Shown here one piece after another: positions 43,822 through 55,127 of a stretch of 64,000 nucleotides of DNA. The notes below the pieces were generated by a model, which was not told where the DNA came from, did no database searches, and saw only the letters and a program-made list of their open reading frames with translations. This DNA is from a bacterium (lineage in GTDB: Bacteria; Myxococcota; UBA727; JAUIJE01): positions 567,294 to 631,293 of the forward strand of contig JAUIJE010000002.1 of assembly GCA_030431455.1 (NCBI GenBank). Direction: 5' to 3'. The position numbers and the translations under genes are program-made. Positions within the stretch are counted from its first letter, which is position 1, and the number at the start of each line of letters is the position of its first letter.

Positions 43822-44253
43822 CCCCTCGCCGATGAGGTCGTCCTCGTCCCAGGTGACGATCCCGCCCCCCGGCCCAAAGTCACTGTATCGCGCCCAGTGC
43901 GGCCGAAACCGTACATAGGTGATATGGGGCCAAGCCGCCCGCTCCACCCCGTCGGGCCAGACCCGGAGATAGGCCTCCACCAACCGCGCGCGCTCTGCCC
44001 CCGTGGGCTCGTCGGCGATGCCCTCGAGCTGGGCGGTCTTGTCCTCATCGCCCCCCACCACCACCGCCATGCGGGGGTCTTCGCGGAGGTTCTTCACTTT
44101 GCGGGACGTGGCCTCGGTGTCGAACACAAGCTCCAGCTCGTCGGTCACGGCAAAGCCCACCACCGCGGCCTGGGGAAAACCATAAGGCGACACCGTGGCC
44201 TGCACGCACAGCCGGTGGGCGCGAAGAAACGCAAGCAGGCCTGGCCGGTCCAT
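43813..44253 (-). CDS. pyridoxamine 5'-phosphate oxidase-like FMN-binding protein
   Basis: 146 aa from ATG 44253, behind AAGGGG. Split-barrel fold order: helix RPGLLAFLRAHRLCVQATVS, then SPYGFPQAAVVGFAVTDELE, TSRKVKNLREDPRMAVVVGG and PHITYVRFRPHWARYSDFG. The set matches PPOX-type flavin or heme-binding proteins of ~150 aa. It is probably an FMN-dependent oxidoreductase of unknown substrate. Confidence 0.82.
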   Translation of the reverse strand: MDRPGLLAFLRAHRLCVQATVSPYGFPQAAVVGFAVTDELELVFDTEATSRKVKNLREDPRMAVVVGGDEDKTAQLEGIADEPTGAERARLVEAYLRVWPDGVERAAWPHITYVRFRPHWARYSDFGPGGGIVTWDEDDLIGEGSG

Positions 44254-44268
44254 CTGCCCCTTATACGC

Positions 44269-44307
44269 CCAAAACAAAAATGGCGCGCCGGTGAGGGCGC
44301 GCCATTT
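44269..44307 (-). terminator. rho-independent terminator after the Cys-rich lipoprotein gene
   Basis: Perfect 12-bp stem (AAATGGCGCGCC at 44278-44289 with GGCGCGCCATTT at 44296-44307) and 6-base loop. On the minus strand it is followed by TTTTTGTTTT (44269-44280), a classical T tract. It should stop transcription of the 44352-46361 gene before the PPOX gene. Confidence 0.9.
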
Positions 44308-44351
44308 CTGCGCATCCCGCGCGGCGGCGGGATGGCGTGCGGTGCTCAGTG

Positions 44352-46361
44352 TTACTGGAGCGACCACTCCAACGTGTAGGTCGCGCTGGCCACCAGCGAC
44401 GAGAACACATCGCCCACCACGTAGATGGTCGCGTCCCCGCCGGTGTCGTTGGTCCAGGTCAGGGTCTCGGCGAGGTCGGCCCCCACGAGGTCAGACCCGT
44501 CGAGGCACACCGTGCCCGGGCAGGTGTTCATGATGAACGCGGCGGGGTCTTCCCCGGGGGTGTCCCAGGTCGCGCTGAAGGTCTGGCCCGCCGGGACCAA
44601 CACCTCGAACACGGTGTCCGGTCCTTGGCTGGAGTACCCGGTGCAGCTGTCGCCCGCCGCGGTCGGGTAGTCGGCGGCGTTGAACGAGTCGAGGTCCACC
44701 GTGCCGGTCTCGGTCCCCGACGTGCCGGTGAGCACAATGGGGGCGAGGCACGCCTCGGCCGCGGGGTTCACGCAGACTTCGGACCCTGCGTCGCCGATGC
44801 ACTCCGCGCCCGGTCCACAGATCGCGCTGTTGTCGTCGGGCACGCAGGCGTCCCCGTCGGCGAGCACGGTCTGCACCACGCAGGTCTCGGCCCCCGCGAC
44901 CCCGAGGCACTCTTCGCCGGCGTCGGCGTTGCACACCTCGACCGCGTTGGCCGGGTCGCAGGCGTCCCCGGTGTTGAGCACGGTGACGTCGGTCTCGGCG
45001 ATGTTGAGGGTGAAGGGGCCGACCGCGGTCCCGGCCGATCCGTACCCGTCGACGATGATGAACAGCACGTCGCCGGCGCGGGCCTCGGCCACGGTGATCT
45101 GTTCGCCCCCGTTGCCCCCGATGTCGCGGCAGGAGATCGCCTCGGGCACCGCACACGTCTCGCGGACCTCGAGCACCGAGTCAAACCCAGCGGTGAGGCT
45201 GAACGTGACATTGGCAATCCCGGTGTTGGCCGCGCCCACGGTGTAGGTGAACACCGCGTCGGGGCTGGTGTCGAGGCTGGTGCAGGTGACGCCGAAGCCG
45301 CTGGTGCCGCCGGTGGTGTCGCCGGCGTTGTCCCCGAGGGCGGCGGTGATGAGCTCGGTGGTGCAGGCATTGAGCGCGGGGTTTTCGCAGGTGTAGGTCC
45401 CCGCCCCGGGCGCGGTCTCGATGCAGGAATCGCCGGCCGCTTCGTCGCAGATCTCGACTTGGCTGTCGGGGTCGCAGGCGTCGCCGTTGGCCAACGTCAC
45501 GATGAGCACACACATCGAAGGTTCGGCGTCGGGTTGGCAGTAATAGCCCGGCTCCACGCCGCACGCCGCGCTGCACCCGTCGCCGTCCGCGACGTTGCCG
45601 TCGTCACACGCCTCCAGCCCGTCGACAAAGCCGTCGCCGCACTCGATCAGCCGGCAGGTGGACGGCAACGTGTCGTTGTCGCAATCGTAGCCGGTCTCGA
45701 CAATGCAATTGTTACAGCCGTCACCGGCCACGTCGTTGTCGTCTTCACAGCCCTCGCCGTCGTCGAGCATTTGGTTGCCGCAGGTCGCGAGCTCACACAG
45801 AAACTCATCGTTGCAGATCCATTCACCGGTGAACCCGCAGCCGAACACCTCAGCGCCGGGCACGTCACAATCGATGTCGTACGCGCCGCATTCACAGTCG
45901 CAGTACGGGGTGGGCGCGCCTTGGCCGGCCTCGTCGTACCAATCGGGGTCGCACGTCCACTCCGGCGGGGGCGGATCGCCGTCGCCGTCGCCGTCGCCAT
46001 CCCCGTCGCCATCCCCGTCTCCGTCTCCGTCTCCGTCGCCGTCCCCGTCTCCGTCTCCGTCTCCGTCGCCATCCCCGTCGCCGTCACCGTCACCGTCGCC
46101 ATCGCCGTCGCCGTCCCCGTCACCGTCACCGTCACCGTCTCCGTCGCCATCCCCGTCGCCATCCCCGTCGCCGTCTCCGTCGCCGTCACCGTCTCCGTCC
46201 CCGTCGCCGTCTCCGTCGCCGTCACCGTCACCGTCACCGTCGCCGTCACCGTCACCGTCTCCGTCGCCGCCGGTGTCCATGGGGCAGGCGCCCAAAAACG
46301 CGCTGCCTGTGCTCAGACACAGCGTCAGGAAAAACAATCGAAGCCCATTCAATGCGTGCAT
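44352..46361 (-). CDS. Cys-rich DUF4215-type lipoprotein with long (Gly-Asp)n linker
   Basis: 669 aa. Lipobox AFLGAC (Cys26), then about 50 Gly-Asp pairs (residues 31-130). Next a Cys-rich part (about 135-310) with myxobacterial repeats such as DGEGCEDDNDVAGDGCNNC and CGDGFVDGLEACDDGNVADG (DUF4215 type). The remainder (about 330-669) has three modules separated by CDPDSQVE/CVPDD-type spacers, two with a beta strand order and motif (VTFSLTAGFDSVLEV; TFSATWDTPGEDPAAFIMNT) like PPC bacterial prepeptidase C-terminal domains. An outer-surface protein on a flexible acidic stalk. Ligand unknown. Confidence 0.82.
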   Translation of the reverse strand: MHALNGLRLFFLTLCLSTGSAFLGACPMDTGGDGDGDGDGDGDGDGDGDGDGDGDGDGDGDGDGDGDGDGDGDGDGDGDGDGDGDGDGDGDGDGDGDGDGDGDGDGDGDGDGDGDGDGDGDGDGDGDGDPPPPEWTCDPDWYDEAGQGAPTPYCDCECGAYDIDCDVPGAEVFGCGFTGEWICNDEFLCELATCGNQMLDDGEGCEDDNDVAGDGCNNCIVETGYDCDNDTLPSTCRLIECGDGFVDGLEACDDGNVADGDGCSAACGVEPGYYCQPDAEPSMCVLIVTLANGDACDPDSQVEICDEAAGDSCIETAPGAGTYTCENPALNACTTELITAALGDNAGDTTGGTSGFGVTCTSLDTSPDAVFTYTVGAANTGIANVTFSLTAGFDSVLEVRETCAVPEAISCRDIGGNGGEQITVAEARAGDVLFIIVDGYGSAGTAVGPFTLNIAETDVTVLNTGDACDPANAVEVCNADAGEECLGVAGAETCVVQTVLADGDACVPDDNSAICGPGAECIGDAGSEVCVNPAAEACLAPIVLTGTSGTETGTVDLDSFNAADYPTAAGDSCTGYSSQGPDTVFEVLVPAGQTFSATWDTPGEDPAAFIMNTCPGTVCLDGSDLVGADLAETLTWTNDTGGDATIYVVGDVFSSLVASATYTLEWSLQ
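45975..46275 (-). repeat. 300-bp (Gly-Asp)n hexamer tract
   Basis: GGN-GAY codons (GGC/GGT/GGA/GGG with GAC/GAT) repeated about 50 times; longest low-complexity tract in the window. The third bases of both codons vary while the amino acids do not, so the dipeptide itself is under selection. Confidence 0.9.
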
Positions 46362-46694
46362 ATCTGCCCTCTCTCCAGGCCGTCAGCGGCCTCCGTGCGT
46401 GGGGTGACCACGAGACCGGAGATCCTGTCCGGTTTTGCCGCGGTGCGCCACCCGAGACGCGCTGGGGAAACGCCATCGATCTCAGATTGCGCGGGCCTCG
46501 CGGCTAAATCCTTCTGAAAGCTCGCGGGGGACAGGGTCGAGGGCCGGCGGGCCGAAGCCGCCCGGGTGGTTTGTTCCCGTGCGACAGGCGAATGACAGAC
46601 GACAGCCGCCTACATTCACCCACCAAAATCGGCCCTGGTGCGCCCTCGATAACGAACACACACACCGGCACCCGCCACCCACCAAGGATTTCCC

Positions 46695-48923
46695 ATGGCC
46701 CCCCGCATCGGTTCGAACCTTCTTCGCCGCACCCAGACCTCCACCCCCGCGCCCCCGCGCACGAGCCTCAAACCGGGCAGCACCGGAAACGGGGTCAAAA
46801 ACCTCCAAGAGCGGCTGAAGGCCCACGGCTTTCGAAGAACACGCCCCACCCGCACCTACGACACGTCGACCACCCAGCAGGTCGAGAACTTCCAAAAGGC
46901 CAAAATCGCCGACCTCGACCGGCAGATTCGTGGGACCCGCAGCGACGCCGCCCGGGACAACTACAGCACCCGCAAAAGTGCCCTCCAGGGCGAACTGGAC
47001 CAAGGCGTGGCCGGGCCCGCCACCCAGGCCGAGCTCGAGCGCGCGCCGCCGGCCAAGCCGCTGGCCATCCCCCTCACCACCGCGGCCAGCCCCGACCTGC
47101 CCAATGCAGACGCATTGAGCGCGGTGGGCGCGACCCCGCTCGGCCTCCCCGCCGCCCCCGCGTCCACCACGCCGGCCCCGGAACTGACCGCGGGGCTTTC
47201 CAATGATTCTGCAGTCCGCACCACCGTGGGCGAGACCGCCAACCTCGCGGACTCCAAACGCCACGCCGACAGCCTCGAGCAACAATACGAAAACGCCCTC
47301 GAGCACGAACGCGAGCCGGACCTCACCACCGCCAAGGACAACCTCGCCAACCATCTCGAGAACGACTACCTGCCCAAGCTCAAGAACGAACAAACCCAAC
47401 TCGGACAGCAGCTCTTCCGGGCCAGCGAGCGCGGGCAGGACACCGCCGCCCTCCAGGGCCGCTACGACGACAACAAGGCCGAAATCGACCGGGCCGAGGC
47501 GCTGCTCGACCGCGCCCAAGGCAAACCCGTGACCGCCCAGAGCGCGGGGGTGCTCGACCCGGGCATCGGCTTCGACCTGCAAAACCCGCCGGCCAACTAC
47601 GAGGCCAAGGTGCTCAACGAGGACGGCACCTTCGCCCAGGTCTCGGTGCAGGCCAAAGACGGCGAGAGCCTCGGGCCCAACGGCGAACAAATGCGCAACC
47701 TCGAGATCTCCCGCACCGCGTTGGTGGGCGTGGGGGTCGAGGCCGAGGCCGGGGTGGTCAGTGGCCGTGCAGAAGCATTTGGAGGGGCGGCGATGAACTA
47801 CTCGGTGAGCATCCCCGAGGAGCACTACCAAAAAGTGCTGCGGGGGGAGGCCCCGTTCCCGAACCCGGGCGACCTGTCGACCCTGCCCCCGGGCAGCACC
47901 GCGATGGTCCGGGCCGAAGACGTCGTCGGCACCGAGCTCGAGGGGAGCTACCGGGCCCTGGAGGTGGGCTCGCGCATCGAGAGCAACCAAGGCACCGCGG
48001 TGGGCATCCAGGTCCTCGACGAGGACAACGTCCGGGTGATGGCCGGGCCCACCGGCGCGCTGGCCAACAGCACCGCGTTCGGGCTCGGCTTCGAGGTCGG
48101 ACCCGACAAGTTCAAGCTCGGGGGCAAAGTCGAGCTCGGCGCCACCGAGGAGCTGCGGGGCACGGAGCTGAAGTTTGTGGACATCGACCGCCAAACCGGC
48201 GGCGATGCCTATGCAGAGTTTCTCCGGACCGGCGAGGTGCCGTCCGCGGACGAGCCGGGGGTGGGCCGGGGGGGCACGATCTCGTCGCTGGACTACAACC
48301 ACGAGGTGAAGGTCGGCGGCGAGGTCAGCCTCGGGGGCTTTGAGTTCGGCGGGACCCTGCTCAACGGGGCCCACACCTCGAGCAACCAGACGGTGGTCGA
48401 GTTCAACGACGGGAGCGTGGAGCGGTCGACGACCCAAGGCTACTCGGAGGGCGCGTCGTTGTTCCTCACCGAGCGCTACGACCGCGAGGGCGAGCTCGTG
48501 GACCGGCAGCAGGGCTTGCTCCTCGACGACGTGGATGAGAGCTATGCTGATGCATTTGGCGAAGCCCTGGGCACGGGGCCGCGGGCGGGCACGTTCGATG
48601 CGCAGATCGAGTTCGCCTCCCAGGCCGATTACGACGCCACCCGCGAGCGCGCCCTGCAGTCGTTGACCCACCAGGGGGTGAGCCAGGAGCACATCGACTT
48701 GTTGCGCCAGGGCCCCGACGCGGACGGCCTGTTCGGGGGCCAGGTGATCCCCATGGCCAACCCCGTGGTCACCGCCCTCATCCGCAACGAAAACCCCGAG
48801 GACTTCTTCAACGACCAGAGCCTGCGGTTCGCCCACCGCAACGTCCTGGCCGAAGGGTTCATCGGGTTGCACGAGCCGGGTGACGCCGCCTTGCCCATCG
48901 ACGCCGAAACCTACGCGGGCTGA
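46695..48923 (+). CDS. leaderless peptidoglycan-binding-domain protein, large unknown C-terminal part
   Basis: 742 aa. No signal peptide. Residues 25-70 are a PG_binding_1 domain (LKPGSTGNGVKNLQERLKAH, then TYDTSTTQQVENFQ). A coiled-coil-rich stretch follows (about 170-280: KRHADSLEQQYENALEHERE), then a beta-rich body (about 290-640: VGVGVEAEAGVVSGRAEAFGG; GFGLGFEVGPDKFKLGGKVE) that may form a barrel or sheet. The C-terminal ~100 residues are helical. Myxobacteria have many such proteins beginning with a short basic/Thr-Pro leader and this domain, with unknown export route. The 333-base upstream gap (46362-46694) holds no other feature I can name; AAGGA precedes the ATG. Confidence 0.75.
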   Translation: MAPRIGSNLLRRTQTSTPAPPRTSLKPGSTGNGVKNLQERLKAHGFRRTRPTRTYDTSTTQQVENFQKAKIADLDRQIRGTRSDAARDNYSTRKSALQGELDQGVAGPATQAELERAPPAKPLAIPLTTAASPDLPNADALSAVGATPLGLPAAPASTTPAPELTAGLSNDSAVRTTVGETANLADSKRHADSLEQQYENALEHEREPDLTTAKDNLANHLENDYLPKLKNEQTQLGQQLFRASERGQDTAALQGRYDDNKAEIDRAEALLDRAQGKPVTAQSAGVLDPGIGFDLQNPPANYEAKVLNEDGTFAQVSVQAKDGESLGPNGEQMRNLEISRTALVGVGVEAEAGVVSGRAEAFGGAAMNYSVSIPEEHYQKVLRGEAPFPNPGDLSTLPPGSTAMVRAEDVVGTELEGSYRALEVGSRIESNQGTAVGIQVLDEDNVRVMAGPTGALANSTAFGLGFEVGPDKFKLGGKVELGATEELRGTELKFVDIDRQTGGDAYAEFLRTGEVPSADEPGVGRGGTISSLDYNHEVKVGGEVSLGGFEFGGTLLNGAHTSSNQTVVEFNDGSVERSTTQGYSEGASLFLTERYDREGELVDRQQGLLLDDVDESYADAFGEALGTGPRAGTFDAQIEFASQADYDATRERALQSLTHQGVSQEHIDLLRQGPDADGLFGGQVIPMANPVVTALIRNENPEDFFNDQSLRFAHRNVLAEGFIGLHEPGDAALPIDAETYAG

Positions 48924-48942
48924 GCGACATCCAAGCCCCGCG

Positions 48943-48965
48943 ACGCCCGGCCCCGCGCCGGGCGT
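48943..48965 (+). terminator. hairpin after the peptidoglycan-binding gene
   Basis: ACGCCCGGC pairs perfectly with GCCGGGCGT (9 bp) around CCCGC; the following bases TGTGCTTTG are only weakly T-rich. Confidence 0.55.
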
Positions 48966-49006
48966 TGTGCTTTGAACCGCTGGCCAACCCCCGTCGGACA
49001 GGATAG

Positions 49007-49018
49007 GAACATTTGTTC
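49007..49018. promoter_or_regulatory. LexA-like SOS operator upstream of uvrA
   Basis: GAAC-ATTT-GTTC, a perfect GAAC-N4-GTTC dyad, followed by AGG. The 17 bases 49005-49021 agree at 15 positions with the myxobacterial LexA consensus as I recall it (CTRHAMRYBYGTTCAGS). It lies 72 bases before the uvrA ATG, a normal place for an SOS box. Confidence 0.6.
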
Positions 49019-49089
49019 AGGTATCCGGATCGCGGCCGATGTCGCGTCCGGCGGTGGCGGGGCCTCGTTGCGGTGGCTATGGGAGCGGC

Positions 49090-52038
<2,949 letters not shown>

Positions 52039-52099
52039 CCTCGCCGGTCACGGGCGCGTCTTCTGGGGGCCTGCTACGGTTCTGGGAGGAGGTCCTTGA

Positions 52100-52819
52100 A
52101 TGCTTGAATTGCTGAATAGAATTGGGCTCTTGGCGCGCGCGGCGGCCGCGCTTGGCCTCGTGGCGGCCATCGGCTGCACCGGCGGAGCCGACGGTCTGCC
52201 CGACGGGGGCGCCCTCGAGACGTGCGATGTCGCGATCGAGCACTATTCCTTTCACGGGGAGGAGTCCGCGGTGGACGCCTACGGGACGTTCACCGACGTG
52301 GTGCTGACCTCGGACGGGACCAGCGACGGGGGGCGGAGTTTCGCGTTTCATGCGGTGGCCGACGGGAGCGAGCGGGGGCATTTGTGGTTGAGCGACGACG
52401 AGCTCGACGGGGCGGCGGTGCCCGATGACGGCGATGTGGTGCAGCTGTACGCCGGGTTCGTCGAGGAAGATTGCAATTGCACTGAGTTCGAAGTCCGCGA
52501 TGAACAAGGCTTCCTGTGGGCGGGGTTTGAGGGTGACGCCGAGACGTGGCTGGGCGGCGCATTCGCGAAGGCCGAAGACGTGGGACGCGACGCCTGTGAC
52601 AGCAGCGGGGCGGTCTTGGTCTATGGCGGGCTCGACCTCGGGGCGGACCAGCCTTTGGAAAGCGGCGAATCGGCGGTGGTGACCCACCAAGGGGTGACCA
52701 CCAAGGCCACGGCCCTGCAGGTGTTGTCCGCGGCCGATTACAGCACGTCCACCGTCGCCGAGAACCGCGAACGCCACTGGGCATCGGCGGTGTTGCTGCG
52801 GATGGCGCCGCCCCAGTAG
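52100..52819 (+). CDS. lipoprotein, paralog 1
   Basis: 239 aa. Lipobox AAIGC, Cys-containing loops (CDVAIEHYSF; EDCNCTEF; RDACDS). The core FEVRDEQGFLWAGFEGDAET and WLGGAFAKAEDVG, then GLDLGADQPLESGESAVVTH are shared with the next gene, so they are tandem paralogs. Predicted beta-rich, surface located, family unknown. Confidence 0.72.
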   Translation: MLELLNRIGLLARAAAALGLVAAIGCTGGADGLPDGGALETCDVAIEHYSFHGEESAVDAYGTFTDVVLTSDGTSDGGRSFAFHAVADGSERGHLWLSDDELDGAAVPDDGDVVQLYAGFVEEDCNCTEFEVRDEQGFLWAGFEGDAETWLGGAFAKAEDVGRDACDSSGAVLVYGGLDLGADQPLESGESAVVTHQGVTTKATALQVLSAADYSTSTVAENRERHWASAVLLRMAPPQ

Positions 52820-52913
52820 TCGCGTGTCGTCGGCCGCCGAGCGCGTCCCCCAGTGGCCTGGTACGGTTTTCGGTGGGCATGGAGCCAGCCAGGCCCCGCC
52901 CCGTGGGGAGACG

Positions 52914-53627
52914 ATGGTGCGACGGGAAAAAACGCAGGCCGGACGATGGGTGACGACCGCGCTCTGTACATGGGCATTGTCGGCGTGCGTGGTCGTGTCC
53001 AACCCGGCCGAGCCGGAGCCGGCCGCGGCTCCGGAGCAGTGCCCCGCGCCCGCGGCGCGGGTGACCAGCTATTCTCTGTTCCCGCACAACCCGGAGCCGT
53101 ACGGGGTGTTCGCCGTCGCCACCGTGGACGTCGTACAAGCGGTGAACGGGGGGACGCGGTATTGGTTCGCCCCCGTCGACGATGAGGACATGGTGGCCGA
53201 GATCGTGCTCAGCACCGCGTTGCTCGAGGGCGCGGACGCCCCGCGGCTCAACGATGAGGTCGAGTTCTACTGGGCGGCCCGGGGCGACGGGGGCGGGGAG
53301 TTTGAGGTCCACGACGCGCGCGGCTTTTTGTGGGCCGGGTTTGTGGGCGACGTCGACGCATGGTTGGGCGGCGGCTTTGGCCCCGCGGTCGACGTGGGAC
53401 TGCCCGCGTGCACCAACGGCTGGAACACCGCCACCCCCGGGGCGCTCGAACTCGGGGCCGACGCGCCCCTGTTGCCGGGTGAGTCCGCCCCGGTCACCCA
53501 CCAGGGGGTCGCGGCCACGGCCTGGGCGCTCGACGCCTGGGCGCACATCGAGTACGACAAGGACCAAACCGAGGGCGCGGCCCATTGGGCCATGGCGTTC
53601 CTCGCCCGCCGACAGCCAGGGACATGA
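52914..53627 (+). CDS. lipoprotein, paralog 2
   Basis: 237 aa from ATG 52914 behind GGGGAG, with lipobox ALSAC. Shares with paralog 1 FEVHDARGFLWAGF, WLGGGF and LELGADAPLLPGESAPVTHQ, about 35-40% identical over the C-terminal half by eye. The Ser/Tyr-rich N-terminal domain is different (VTSYSLFPHNPEPYGVFAVA). It is translationally coupled to the DprE1-like gene. Confidence 0.72.
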   Translation: MVRREKTQAGRWVTTALCTWALSACVVVSNPAEPEPAAAPEQCPAPAARVTSYSLFPHNPEPYGVFAVATVDVVQAVNGGTRYWFAPVDDEDMVAEIVLSTALLEGADAPRLNDEVEFYWAARGDGGGEFEVHDARGFLWAGFVGDVDAWLGGGFGPAVDVGLPACTNGWNTATPGALELGADAPLLPGESAPVTHQGVAATAWALDAWAHIEYDKDQTEGAAHWAMAFLARRQPGT

Positions 53628-54997
53628 ACGCACCACACCCGCCCCCCTCCTCATCCGCCGGTCACGTTCGCGAGCTCGCGGGCTGGGGCAACTACCCCCG
53701 TGCCGCTTGCCGGGTGGTCAGCCCCGCGTTCACCGGGGACGTGGCCCGCCTCGTCGACCACGCAGGCACATTGGCTCGGGGCATGGGCCGGTCGTATGGG
53801 GACGCGTGCCTCAATGCGCAGGGGGTGGTCATCGACACCACCGGCCTCGACCGGTTCCGCCACTTCGACGCCGCGCGCGGGGTGCTCACCTGCGAAGCGG
53901 GCGTGACCCTCGCCGACATCATCGAGCAGTACGCGCCCCAAGGCTGGTTCCCCCTGATCACCCCCGGGACCAAGCTCGTGACCGTGGGCGGCTGCATCGC
54001 CAACGACGTGCACGGCAAAGCCCACCACGTGGACGGCTGCTTTTCCCAATGTGTGGAGAGCTTCACCATCTTGCTCGCCGACGGGCGGCAGGTCACCGCC
54101 AGCCGCGACGACAACGCGGACCTGTTCTGGGCCAACTTCGGGGGCATGGGCCTGCTTGGCATCATTTTGACCGCGACCATCCGGCTGCGCCGCATCGAGA
54201 CCACCTACTTCCGGCAAGAGTCGTTCACCGCGCGCAATCTCGACGAGATGATCGATCTGCTCGACCAGACCGCCGAGACCCACCCCTACCAGGTGGCCTG
54301 GATCGACAGCCTGGCCCGCGGCGACCGCCTCGGCCGCGGGGTGCTCACCGTGGGCGACCACGCCGCCCCCGACGACCTGCCCAACACCCTCCGGCATTCG
54401 CCCTTGCGCTTGGCCCCGGCCAAGCCGTCGGTGAAGGTGCCGGTGACCCTGCCCAACATGTCGCTCAATCCAGTGACACTGCGGATGCTCAACCGTCTGC
54501 TCGAAGCGGTCCAGGCCCGGGGCGCGCCCATCGCCCACTACGACTCGTTCTTCTACCCCCTCGACATCCTGGACGAATGGAACCGCGGCTACGGCGCGCG
54601 CGGCTTTACCCAATACCAATTCGTGGTTCCCCTCGACGATGGGCGGCGGGTGGTGCGCCGGCTGCTCGAAGAGATTTCGGGTTCAGGGTTCTTGCCCTTC
54701 CTCAACGTGCTCAAGCGGCTCGGTCCCGAGCGGGGCATGCTCTCGTTCCCCTTCGCGGGGTACACCTACGCCATCGACTTCCCCATCCAGGACGGGCTGG
54801 CCGCGTTCCTGCAGAAGCTCGACGCCATCGTGCTCGACGCGGGCGGGCGCATCTATCTCGGCAAGGACGCGTTCTTGTCTGCAGACACATTCGCGAAGAT
54901 GTACCCCCAACTCGACAAGTGGCGGGCGATCAAGGACACCTACGACCCCGACGGGGTGTTCACCTCCGACCTCGGCCGCCGCGTCGGCCTCTGCTGA
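53624..54997 (+). CDS. DprE1-like FAD-dependent oxidoreductase
   Basis: 457 aa; ATG overlaps the paralog 2 stop (ATGA). FAD_binding_4 loop ARGMGRSYGDACLNAQG, then TPGTKLVTVGGCIANDVHGK and HHVDGCFSQCVESF, where DprE1 has IGGAIACDIHGKNHH. The C-terminal half includes SFFYPLDILDEWN and YLGKDAFL. Actinobacterial DprE1 oxidises decaprenyl-phospho-ribofuranose with a partner DprE2 SDR; no DprE2 is adjacent, so the substrate may be another polyprenyl-phosphate sugar. Confidence 0.85.
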   Translation: MNAPHPPPSSSAGHVRELAGWGNYPRAACRVVSPAFTGDVARLVDHAGTLARGMGRSYGDACLNAQGVVIDTTGLDRFRHFDAARGVLTCEAGVTLADIIEQYAPQGWFPLITPGTKLVTVGGCIANDVHGKAHHVDGCFSQCVESFTILLADGRQVTASRDDNADLFWANFGGMGLLGIILTATIRLRRIETTYFRQESFTARNLDEMIDLLDQTAETHPYQVAWIDSLARGDRLGRGVLTVGDHAAPDDLPNTLRHSPLRLAPAKPSVKVPVTLPNMSLNPVTLRMLNRLLEAVQARGAPIAHYDSFFYPLDILDEWNRGYGARGFTQYQFVVPLDDGRRVVRRLLEEISGSGFLPFLNVLKRLGPERGMLSFPFAGYTYAIDFPIQDGLAAFLQKLDAIVLDAGGRIYLGKDAFLSADTFAKMYPQLDKWRAIKDTYDPDGVFTSDLGRRVGLC

Positions 54998-55127
54998 CCT
55001 CCCCCCCGGGGCCCGCCGTGTTAGGGTGTCAGACAATGGCTTTGGCTCACCCTCACCTGGTCTCGGCGCCGCCGGCGCCATGCAAAAAACCGCTCACCGC
55101 TCGTGGGCATCGTCAATGGTGGATACC

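Noticed and set aside
45975-46275. CRISPR-like or satellite array
   Set aside because: Period is 6 bases with no spacer; it encodes Gly-Asp in frame with a lipoprotein.
46362-46694. Gene in the 333-base gap before the peptidoglycan-binding protein
   Set aside because: Short frames only, with no conserved motif; taken as the divergent promoter region.
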